From an uncultured Collinsella sp. (GTDB lineage: Bacteria; Actinomycetota; Coriobacteriia; Coriobacteriales; Coriobacteriaceae), in the NCBI GenBank assembly GCA_900546825.1, contig UREE01000088.1, forward strand, positions 1 through 6,464: a DNA stretch of 6,464 bases, read 5' to 3'. Within the stretch, counting starts at the first letter, position 1, and each line of letters begins with the position of its first letter. Made by a program: the position numbers and the translations under genes. This document shows, in pieces, positions 1 through 6,464 of this stretch. The notes beneath the pieces are model-generated. The model saw nothing but the letters and a program-made list of their open reading frames with translations. It made no database searches and was not told where the DNA came from.

Positions 1-18
1 CACCGGGGACGGTGGGAC

Positions 19-555
19 CTACTCCGTCTCGCCCGGTCGAGCGCCGCGGGCCAGGGCGTCCTGGTACTCCTTGACTGCCTTGATACGCTGCATCGGCTTG
101 AGTCGCTCAAACATGGTGTTGCCGTGCAGGTGATCGATCTCGTGCTGCAGGCACACACAGAACAGGTCGCCCGTGGCCTCATAGCGAATCAGGTTGGCAT
201 CCAGGTCATACGCCTCGACGACGACATGGTCGGGACGCTCAATCTCGCAGCTAATGCCGGGGATGGACAGGCAACCCTCGCTATACGGCACGAGATGGTC
301 GCTCTGCTCAACAATGACGGGGTTGATGAGCACGTATGGGTCGTAGTCATTCTTGTCGGTGTAGTCGCAGTCGATGGTGACGAGCTGAATGAGTTCACCG
401 ATCTGCGGGGCAGCAAGGCCGCAGCCGCCGTTCTCGAACATCATCTTCTTCATCTTCTCGGCAAGCGCCTCGATCGCCGGGGTGATCTCCTCGATGGCGG
501 CGCACTCCTGGCGCAGACGAGGGTCGGGCGACAGTACGATTCCGTTGGCTTCCAT
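19..555 (-). CDS. def: Peptide deformylase (178 aa)
   Basis: Removes the N-formyl group from the initiator methionine of nascent proteins at the ribosome exit, using a catalytic metal, usually Fe2+. All three family motifs are visible, counted from the start chosen here: GCGLAAPQ at about 44-51, EGCLS at 93-97 with metal ligand Cys95, and QHEIDHLHG at 137-145 with ligands His138 and His142 and catalytic Glu139. The N-terminus (IVLSPDPRLR) and the length are normal for the family. An in-frame ATG two codons upstream (559-561) overlaps the AAAGGA Shine-Dalgarno, so the ATG at 553-555, five nt downstream of it, is the better start. The gene lies 18 nt after the priA stop on the same strand and is probably co-transcribed with it. 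The stop is TAG at 19-21. fmt, which makes the formyl-tRNA whose product Def processes, often follows but would be outside the window. Confidence 0.97.
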   Translation of the reverse strand: MEANGIVLSPDPRLRQECAAIEEITPAIEALAEKMKKMMFENGGCGLAAPQIGELIQLVTIDCDYTDKNDYDPYVLINPVIVEQSDHLVPYSEGCLSIPGISCEIERPDHVVVEAYDLDANLIRYEATGDLFCVCLQHEIDHLHGNTMFERLKPMQRIKAVKEYQDALARGARPGETE

Positions 556-560
556 GGCCA

Positions 561-566
561 TCCTTT
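561..566 (-). promoter_or_regulatory. def Shine-Dalgarno site deciding the start
   Basis: On the minus strand this reads AAAGGA. It touches the first possible ATG (559-561) but lies five nt before the second (553-555). This favours initiation at the second ATG, giving a protein that starts MEANG. The site lies within the 18-nt gap after the priA stop, which fits translation from a shared priA-def transcript. Confidence 0.7.
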
Positions 567-573
567 CGGGTTG

Positions 574-3027
574 TTACATCAAATCATAGGCATCGACGTC
601 AACGCTCACGCTCACGCCGCGCATAGAGCCCACCTCTTTGAGGCAGGCGTCGATATCATCAGAGATATGGTACCCCACGGGCGACTTCACAAGCAGGTGG
701 AAGCGATAACGGTCCTTGGCTCTCTCGATTACACACGAAGCCGGGCCCAGCACCTGCGGCACGGCACTCCCTGCCCGCAAAAAGTCGGGCGCGGCGGCAT
801 GCCAGCGGCGCTTAAGGAGTTTTGCAATGCGCCCAATGTAGTCCTGCGCGTCATCCGCGTTCGCCGACCACACCAAGATGTTGACCAGGCGAACAAACGG
901 CGGGTACAGCGCGTCGCGGCGCTGGTCCAGGTCATAGTCGGTAAAGATCGAACGGTCGTGCTCGGCGACGGCGCGAATGACCGGATCCCCGGGCAGGTAG
1001 GTCTGGATGATGACCTCGCCAGGGCGATCGCCACGACCGGCGCGGCCCGCGACCTGCTCCAGCAAATCGTAGGCGCGCTCCCCTGCGCGGAAGTCCGGCA
1101 GCTTGAGGGCGAAGTCGGCATTGACCACGCCCACGAGCGTGACCTCGGGAAAGTCGAGACCCTTTGCGATCATTTGGGTGCCCAGCAACACGGCGCAATC
1201 GGCCGCATCGAACTGCTCGAGCAACTTTTTGTGCGCATCCTTGCCGCGCGTGGAATCGGCATCCATGCGAATAATGGCGACGTCCTCGGGCAGCATCTGG
1301 TGCAGCGCGTCCTCGATCTGCTGAGTGCCCAGCCCCATTTTTGCCAGGTAGCGACTGCCACATTTGGGGCAACGGCTCGTGGGCGCGGGATACGGCTGCA
1401 CGCGCCAAGACGAACCGCATGTGTGACACTGCAGCGTGTGCGTGCGCTCGTGATACGTAAGCGCGGTGGAGCAGTGGTTGCAGGTGGGAACGCAGCCGCA
1501 CTCGCGGCACATCAAAAACGGCGCAAAACCGCGGCGATTGTGCAGCAGCACGGCCTTTTCGCGGCGCTCGACCACACGCTCCAGGCCTTCCATCAGCGGT
1601 TTTGAGAACATGGAGCGGCTGCCGTGTGCGAACTCGCGACGCAGGTCGGCAATGCGGACCGTAGGCAGCACGGCGTGTCCGGGGCGCTCGGGCATCTCGA
1701 CACGCGTCCAGGTGGCACCGTTATACATGCCGCGGCGGCAGCGGTCGAGGGCCTCGGCAGAAGGCGTGGCCGACCCCAGCACGAGCGGGCAGCGATAGCG
1801 GCGCGCCATCTCGGCTGCCACCTCGCGCGCATGGTAGCGCGGACTGGAGGCCTGCTTGTAACTAGTCTCGTGCTCCTCGTCGATGATGATGAGACCAAGG
1901 TCGCTGAGCGGGCAAAAAAGCGCCGAACGAGCTCCCACGACCACACGCGCGGCGCCACTGGCAACCATGTCCCACTGGTCCAGGCGCTCGCCAGCCGAAA
2001 GACGCGAGTGGAAAACCGCGACCGTCTCCCCAAAGCGCGAGCGGAAGCGGCCGACGGTCTGGGCCGTCAGTGAGATCTCGGGCACCAGCACGCAGGCAGA
2101 GCGACCGGCTGCGAGCACGCGCTCGATGGCGGAGAGGTAGACCTCGGTTTTGCCTGAGCCGGTGACGCCGTCTACCAGCACCACGTCGCCATGAGCGTCC
2201 AGACGGGCACGCTCGATCTGAGCAAGTGCTTGCTGCTGGCCACTGGTAAGGGAGACCGGCGCTTTGCCGCTTGCCGAGGACAGCGTGGTCTGCTCGCTGC
2301 AGCCACGCCAGGCGCGGCGCTCTTCCACCACCACAACGCCGCGTTTTTCGAGCGCCTTGATGGTCGCCGACATACTGTTGTAGAGCAGGTTGAGGTCGCG
2401 CGTCGTGACAGGACCACACTGGAGCGCCTCGATGAGTTGGCGCTGGCGGACCGCGGTCTTGGGTGGCGTGTAGTCAAAGCCTTCGGGCGTAAGCATCACC
2501 CAGCGGTTTTGGATGGGTTTGACGGCTGGACGTTCAACCGTCCACACGCCGTCGTCGCCCTTGACCACGCGCGGGCTTCCACCCGGGGGCAAAAACAGGC
2601 GCAGGCACTCGAAAAGCGTCGCAACATACTCGCGGCTCATCCAGCGCGCGATACGGGCAGCCTCGGCGGTAAAGAGCGGTTTGCTGAGGATAGCCTCGAT
2701 GGCTTTAATGCGCGCGGGGTCGAAGGCGCTGTTGCCCTGCAGGTCGCCCAGCTCAGGCGCAATGTCGACGATATAGCCCGCGGCCGCACGGTTGCCAAAG
2801 TGGACAAGGACCGTGGATCCGGTCTGCGCCTCGTTAGCAAGGGACCGGGGGATGCCGTAAACGAATGGCTCGGACAGCGCACGGGTCGGGATGTCGAGGA
2901 CCACGCTCACGTAGGCGGCGATGGGGTCAAGTGTATGCTCGGGCTTGGCCGGTGCAGCGGCGGGCACGGGCGCCGCTGGAATCTCCTCCGGTTCCGGCGA
3001 ACCAAACAGCGACAGTTGTTGAGCCAT
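574..3027 (-). CDS. priA: Primosomal replication-restart helicase PriA (817 aa)
   Basis: PriA is a 3'-to-5' superfamily 2 DNA helicase that recognises stalled or collapsed forks and D-loops and starts reloading of the replicative helicase. Domains in order: an N-terminal tail rich in Pro/Ala (about 1-36); the 3'-end DNA-binding domain (about 38-140); Walker A GVTGSGKTE at 287-295 with Lys293; the DEEH box at 383-386; SATPS at 419-423; and a zinc module with Cys507, 510, 516, 519, 534, 537, 553 and 556. The helicase C-terminal half has GLDFP at about 623-627 and QVAGRAGR at 658-665. At 817 aa it is longer than E. coli PriA (732 aa), partly through the N-terminal tail. Residues 4-8 read QLSLF, a textbook sliding-clamp-binding pentapeptide. 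The start ATG has AGAGG six nt upstream. The gene overlaps no neighbour and leads directly into def. An inverted repeat lies only 30 bp before its start. Confidence 0.97.
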   Translation of the reverse strand: MAQQLSLFGSPEPEEIPAAPVPAAAPAKPEHTLDPIAAYVSVVLDIPTRALSEPFVYGIPRSLANEAQTGSTVLVHFGNRAAAGYIVDIAPELGDLQGNSAFDPARIKAIEAILSKPLFTAEAARIARWMSREYVATLFECLRLFLPPGGSPRVVKGDDGVWTVERPAVKPIQNRWVMLTPEGFDYTPPKTAVRQRQLIEALQCGPVTTRDLNLLYNSMSATIKALEKRGVVVVEERRAWRGCSEQTTLSSASGKAPVSLTSGQQQALAQIERARLDAHGDVVLVDGVTGSGKTEVYLSAIERVLAAGRSACVLVPEISLTAQTVGRFRSRFGETVAVFHSRLSAGERLDQWDMVASGAARVVVGARSALFCPLSDLGLIIIDEEHETSYKQASSPRYHAREVAAEMARRYRCPLVLGSATPSAEALDRCRRGMYNGATWTRVEMPERPGHAVLPTVRIADLRREFAHGSRSMFSKPLMEGLERVVERREKAVLLHNRRGFAPFLMCRECGCVPTCNHCSTALTYHERTHTLQCHTCGSSWRVQPYPAPTSRCPKCGSRYLAKMGLGTQQIEDALHQMLPEDVAIIRMDADSTRGKDAHKKLLEQFDAADCAVLLGTQMIAKGLDFPEVTLVGVVNADFALKLPDFRAGERAYDLLEQVAGRAGRGDRPGEVIIQTYLPGDPVIRAVAEHDRSIFTDYDLDQRRDALYPPFVRLVNILVWSANADDAQDYIGRIAKLLKRRWHAAAPDFLRAGSAVPQVLGPASCVIERAKDRYRFHLLVKSPVGYHISDDIDACLKEVGSMRGVSVSVDVDAYDLM

Positions 3028-3030
3028 ACA

Positions 3031-3038
3031 CCACCTCT
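3031..3038 (-). promoter_or_regulatory. priA Shine-Dalgarno site
   Basis: Minus-strand AGAGGTGG, with its AGAGG core six nt from the ATG at 3025-3027. It is close to the anti-Shine-Dalgarno complement. It supports the upstream ATG and therefore the reality of the PriA N-terminal tail carrying QLSLF, which would otherwise be open to doubt as an over-extended start. Confidence 0.75.
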
Positions 3039-3057
3039 AACGAACGGACTTGAAAGG

Positions 3058-3163
3058 GCTGGGACGAAATAATCAGTAGTGTTTGTCCTATGGCCGATAC
3101 GAGTGTCGAGCTTGTTGCGTCGATCGAACATGGGACAAACACTACTGATTATTGTGTCCCAGC
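3058..3163. repeat. Long imperfect inverted repeat, MITE/REP-like palindromic element
   Basis: Arms 3058-3098 and 3123-3163 are reverse complements at 36 of 41 positions, including an uninterrupted 21-bp match (3068-3088), around a 24-nt centre. The outer edges read GCTGGGAC and GTCCCAGC. I see no transposase gene and no clear target-site duplication. Short open frames on both strands give the same GQTLLII peptide only because the arms are complementary, so they are not genes. The element fills most of the gap between the gltX terminator and priA. It could be a non-autonomous mobile repeat, or it could form a long hairpin in RNA. The palindrome is directly visible; the element class is inference. 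Confidence 0.85.
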
Positions 3164-3180
3164 AACCCACTCATCGGTAC

Positions 3181-3214
3181 AGAAACAAGAGCCCCGCTCG
3201 GGTGAACGGGGCTC
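3181..3214 (-). terminator. Rho-independent terminator of gltX
   Basis: On the minus strand GAGCCCCG pairs with CGGGGCTC (8 bp; arms 3207-3214 and 3189-3196) around a 10-nt loop, followed by TTGTTTCT at 3188-3181. It starts 23 nt after the gltX stop, the expected position. It should stop gltX transcription before priA, implying that priA has its own promoter or depends on readthrough. Confidence 0.88.
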
Positions 3215-3237
3215 GGATACAAACGTTTGCGCAGCGA

Positions 3238-4713
3238 TTACAGCGCCATCGTGCGGGCGCGGTCGATGCGCGCCAGGCAGTCGTCGCGGCCGACGAGCGC
3301 CATGGTCTCGCCCAGCGGGGGGCTCACCATGTTGCCGCAGACGGCGACGCGCACGGCCTGGAACACCACGCGCTTCTTAAGGTCCATCTGCTCGGGCAGC
3401 GGCTCAAGCGCGGCGTCGATGTTGGCAGCCGTCCACTCGTCCACGCTCTCGAGCGCGGCCTTAGCGGCATCGAGAATGGCGCCCATGCCTTCCTTGGCCA
3501 GGCCCTTGTTAACAGATTTCTCGTCATACTCGAGCGTCTCGGCCGTATCAAAGATGGGAGCAGCGACGGTCACGGCGTCGGCCGGCATCTTGGTGCGCGG
3601 CTTGACGATGGCGGCAAGCGCGTCGATCCAGTCCTCGCCGTACTCGACGTTACCCTCAATGAGACCCGCCTCGTGCAGCTCGGGGACCATGATCTCGTCG
3701 GCAAACTGGGCATCGGACATGCCGTTGATGTACTCGGCATTGACCCAGTCGAGCTTCTTGGGGTCGAAGGTCGCCGGGTTCTTGGAGATGCGGTCGAGCG
3801 AGAACTTGCTAGCAAGAACATCGCGCGGGATGATCGTGGTCTCGCCGTCGAGCGACCAGCCGAGCAGCGCCAGGTAGTTGACGAAGGCGTCGGAAAGGTA
3901 GCCGGCGTCGCGGTACTCCTCCACCGAAGTTGCGCCGTGGCGCTTGGAAAGCTTCTTACCGTCGGCGCCCAGGATCATGGAGATGTGGGCGAACGTGGGC
4001 ACGGGCGCGCCGAGGGCCTCGTAGACTATGACCTGGCGCGGGGTGTTGGACAGGTGGTCGTCGCCGCGGATGACATGGGTGATCTTCATCATGGCGTCGT
4101 CGACGACGGTCGCAAAGTTGTACGTGGGCGTGCCATCGGAGCGGAAGATCACAAAGTCGTCGAGCTCCTTGGCGTCGAAGGTCACCTCGCCGTGAACGGC
4201 GTCGTGGATGACGACGTCGCCGCGGTCCTCGGGCACCTTGATGCGCAGGACGTAGGACTCGCCGGCCTCGATGCGACGGCGGGCCTCCTCGGGATCAAGG
4301 TCGCGGCAACGGCGCTGATAGCCCTGGAAGGGGTCCTTGCGCTCCTGCGCGGCCTTGCGATCGGCGTCGAGCTGCTCCTTGGTGCAGAAGCAGGGATAGG
4401 CCTTGCCCTCGTCCCAGAGCTTCTGGGCGGCCTGCTTGTACAGGTCCAGGCGCTCGGTCTGTGCGTAGGGGCCATAGTCGCCGCCCACCTCGGGGCCCTC
4501 GTCCCAGTCCAGGCCCAGCCAACGCATGGCGCGCAGGATGATCTGCGTGTTCTCGTCGGTGGAACGGGTGGGGTCGGTGTCGTCGATGCGCAGGATGAAC
4601 GTGCCGCCGTTTGCGCGGGCGAAAGCCCAGTTATAGATAGCGGTGCGGGCGCCGCCGATGTGCAGCTTGCCCGTCGGTGAGGGTGCAAAGCGGACGCGAA
4701 CGTCTGATGCCAT
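3238..4713 (-). CDS. gltX: Glutamyl-tRNA synthetase (491 aa)
   Basis: Class I aminoacyl-tRNA synthetase that activates glutamate with ATP and charges tRNA-Glu in the cytoplasm. Where GlnRS is absent, such enzymes may also charge tRNA-Gln; the window cannot show which applies. Visible signatures are FAPSPTGKLHIGGART with the HIGH-type HIGG at 18-21, the KMSKS-type KLSKR at 254-258 followed by HG, and a C-terminal SPPLGETMALVG stretch typical of the anticodon-binding end. The family's zinc site is partly kept: Cys108, Cys110 and Cys136 are present, but Asp138 sits where E. coli has His. The frame is open upstream to 4785, but the ATG at 4711-4713 has GAGGAGA six nt upstream and begins the conserved RVRFAPSPTG segment, so it is chosen. 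The length is normal for the family. The gene diverges from metK and ends at its own terminator. Confidence 0.97.
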   Translation of the reverse strand: MASDVRVRFAPSPTGKLHIGGARTAIYNWAFARANGGTFILRIDDTDPTRSTDENTQIILRAMRWLGLDWDEGPEVGGDYGPYAQTERLDLYKQAAQKLWDEGKAYPCFCTKEQLDADRKAAQERKDPFQGYQRRCRDLDPEEARRRIEAGESYVLRIKVPEDRGDVVIHDAVHGEVTFDAKELDDFVIFRSDGTPTYNFATVVDDAMMKITHVIRGDDHLSNTPRQVIVYEALGAPVPTFAHISMILGADGKKLSKRHGATSVEEYRDAGYLSDAFVNYLALLGWSLDGETTIIPRDVLASKFSLDRISKNPATFDPKKLDWVNAEYINGMSDAQFADEIMVPELHEAGLIEGNVEYGEDWIDALAAIVKPRTKMPADAVTVAAPIFDTAETLEYDEKSVNKGLAKEGMGAILDAAKAALESVDEWTAANIDAALEPLPEQMDLKKRVVFQAVRVAVCGNMVSPPLGETMALVGRDDCLARIDRARTMAL

Positions 4714-4718
4714 GGAAA

Positions 4719-4725
4719 TCTCCTC
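4719..4725 (-). promoter_or_regulatory. gltX Shine-Dalgarno site deciding the start
   Basis: Minus-strand GAGGAGA lies five to six nt upstream of the ATG at 4711-4713. It settles the start against the longer open frame reaching 4785, whose extra 24 residues (beginning MCGGGQY) do not resemble any GluRS N-terminus. Confidence 0.8.
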
Positions 4726-4753
4726 GATTGCAGGATGGATGTCTAACCGCACC

Positions 4754-4759
4754 AGTATA
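4754..4759 (-). promoter_or_regulatory. Candidate gltX -10 element
   Basis: Minus-strand TATACT matches five of six bases of the TATAAT consensus and lies about 40 nt upstream of the gltX start codon, giving a leader of roughly 35 nt. I see no good -35 hexamer at 16-18 nt spacing, so this is a weak call based on the -10 box and position alone. Confidence 0.35.
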
Positions 4760-4794
4760 AAGCAATACTGCCCACCTCCGCACAAAGGGCACCG

Positions 4795-4829
4795 ACCTAC
4801 TCATTGGGGACAGACTTAAATGAGTAGGT
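4795..4829. repeat. Short palindrome with GGGGACAGACTTA loop, REP-like
   Basis: ACCTACTCATT (4795-4805) and AATGAGTAGGT (4819-4829) form a perfect 11-bp stem around the 13-nt loop GGGGACAGACTTA. The stem arm contains GTAG, a tetranucleotide typical of REP elements mobilised by REP-associated tyrosine (Y1) transposases. From memory, the phrase TTGGGGACAGACTTA recurs near such transposases in many bacteria; I could not check this. No transposase is in the window. There is no T-tract, so it is not an intrinsic terminator. It lies between the candidate gltX and metK promoters. Confidence 0.7.
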
Positions 4830-4861
4830 GCGGAAAGGGTGTGAATGTTTGATTTACGCGC

Positions 4862-4867
4862 TATGAT
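4862..4867 (+). promoter_or_regulatory. Candidate metK -10 element
   Basis: TATGAT matches five of six bases of the -10 consensus, in the AT-richest part of the metK upstream region. No convincing -35 hexamer sits 17 nt upstream. If used, transcription would start near 4874, giving a leader of about 60 nt that carries the hairpin at 4886-4912. Confidence 0.35.
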
Positions 4868-4885
4868 GTGCCCTTGCATAGAGAG

Positions 4886-4922
4886 CCCGGCGGAATGGTA
4901 ACGGTCGCTGGGACACGTTTTT
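4886..4922 (+). promoter_or_regulatory. metK leader hairpin followed by U5 (possible attenuator)
   Basis: CCCGGCG (4886-4892) pairs with CGCTGGG (4906-4912) as seven pairs including one G-U, with a possible eighth G-U pair, around an 11-12 nt loop. Five T residues follow at 4918-4922, immediately before the GAAAGGA Shine-Dalgarno (4923-4929). It could be a weak terminator, a translation-affecting structure, or incidental. I do not recognise the conserved cores of SAM-I, SAM-II, SAM-III (SMK) or SAM-IV riboswitches in this short leader. The pairing is visible; any regulatory role is inference. Confidence 0.35.
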
Positions 4923-4934
4923 GAAAGGACAATC

Positions 4935-6215
<1,281 letters not shown>

Positions 6216-6252
6216 GCCAACGGCAAAAGCTGCAGCCACATATCGATGCACC

Positions 6253-6288
6253 AAAAGAAGTACCGCCCCCAAGCGGTACTTCTTTTTT
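6253..6288 (+). terminator. Rho-independent terminator of metK
   Basis: The arms 6253-6266 and 6273-6286 form a 14-bp stem whose core is GAAGTACCGC pairing with GCGGTACTTC, around the loop CCCCAA. It runs into a T-tract at 6283-6288. It begins 37 nt after the metK stop. The A-rich left foot gives a T-rich tail on the minus strand too, so it may work in both directions and also stop an unseen leftward gene. Confidence 0.93.
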
Positions 6289-6410
6289 ATTAATTCGGTA
6301 GTGAAGATGTTTCGATATGAGCCCACGCTGCGTCCCCAGCTAATAAATTTTGCCATCTACCAACTCCAACCATGTATCCTTAGTCCCGAGGGGCGGGGCA
6401 TAAGGTCGAT

Positions 6411-6464
6411 CGCGAGTTCCGCACGAGCCGGAGAGCACTTAATGTGCTCTCCGTGCGAGCAGGA
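6411..6464. repeat. Hairpin within an incomplete palindromic structure at the window edge
   Basis: CGGAGAGCAC (6429-6438) and GTGCTCTCCG (6444-6453) form a perfect 10-bp stem with the 5-nt loop TTAAT. Outside it, CGCAC (6420-6424) could pair with GTGCG (6453-6457) in an alternative fold, and TTCC and AGGA mark the outer edges. No T-tract follows, so it is not an ordinary terminator. It may be an intergenic repeat or the start of a structured RNA, but the window ends before this can be decided. The stretch 6289-6410 before it holds no gene or signal that I can support. Confidence 0.55.

Noticed and set aside
124..1605. 493-aa plus-strand open frame antisense to def and priA
   Set aside because: It lies opposite two certain genes, has no recognisable motif, and long antisense frames are expected in GC-rich genes.
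2907..3170. Small open frames on both strands across the inverted repeat sharing a GQTLLII peptide
   Set aside because: The shared peptide follows from the complementary arms being read in corresponding frames; it is not evidence of duplicated small genes.
3079..4680. 533-aa plus-strand open frame antisense to gltX
   Set aside because: It starts inside the inverted repeat and then mirrors gltX; its His/Val/Gly-rich composition is typical of an antisense shadow.
4714..4785. Longer gltX start giving a 24-residue N-terminal extension
   Set aside because: The ATG at 4711-4713 has a strong Shine-Dalgarno and begins right at the conserved GluRS N-terminus, and the candidate -10 box lies within the extension.
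4907..4916. GCTGGGACAC shared between the metK leader and the minus-strand edge of the 3058-3163 repeat
   Set aside because: Ten-base matches between two places in a window of this size are expected by chance, and the similarity does not extend further.
4840..4934. Known SAM riboswitch class upstream of metK
   Set aside because: The leader is short and lacks the conserved cores that I know for SAM-I, II, III or IV, so I list only its hairpin as a weak candidate.
6380..6464. RNase P RNA, tmRNA, SRP RNA or tRNA beginning after metK
   Set aside because: I recognise none of their conserved segments in the bases available, and no tRNA cloverleaf or T-arm consensus is present.

Overview
The window is GC-rich and densely coding. 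It carries four housekeeping genes with complete reading frames: peptide deformylase (def), primosomal helicase PriA (priA) and glutamyl-tRNA synthetase (gltX) on the minus strand, and S-adenosylmethionine synthetase (metK) on the plus strand. The gene content, GC-rich codons, strong Shine-Dalgarno sites and short intergenic palindromes suggest an actinobacterium. The Coriobacteriia (Collinsella-like gut bacteria) are my best guess, but this rests on overall impression and not on a database comparison.

Layout. Positions 1-18 are the sequence just downstream of def, with no callable gene. priA (574-3027) and def (19-555) are read leftward and separated by 18 nt, so they are probably co-transcribed; fmt would commonly follow but lies outside the window. 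The 210-bp gap 3028-3237 holds the priA ribosome binding site, a long imperfect inverted repeat (3058-3163) and the gltX terminator (3181-3214). gltX (3238-4713) is also leftward. The 221-bp divergent gap 4714-4934 holds a gltX -10 candidate, a small palindrome around a GGGGACAGACTTA loop, and a metK leader with a hairpin followed by five T residues. metK (4935-6215) runs rightward into a strong intrinsic terminator. From 6289 to about 6410 I see nothing coding or structured that I can name. The last 50 bases hold a 10-bp hairpin in a larger, cut-off imperfect palindrome.

Function. No pathway joins all four genes. def removes the formyl group from new proteins, gltX charges tRNA-Glu, metK makes the cell's methyl donor, and priA restarts collapsed replication forks. 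The priA-def pairing is a common bacterial arrangement.

Most interesting points. (1) PriA begins with a perfect QLSLF sliding-clamp-binding pentapeptide on a proline/alanine-rich tail, suggesting a direct PriA-DnaN contact. (2) Three intergenic palindromes of different types (3058-3163, 4795-4829, 6429-6453) look like non-autonomous REP/MITE-like repeats. (3) The short metK leader could be a regulatory RNA, although it matches no SAM riboswitch that I recognise. No wholly new multi-gene system is visible here.
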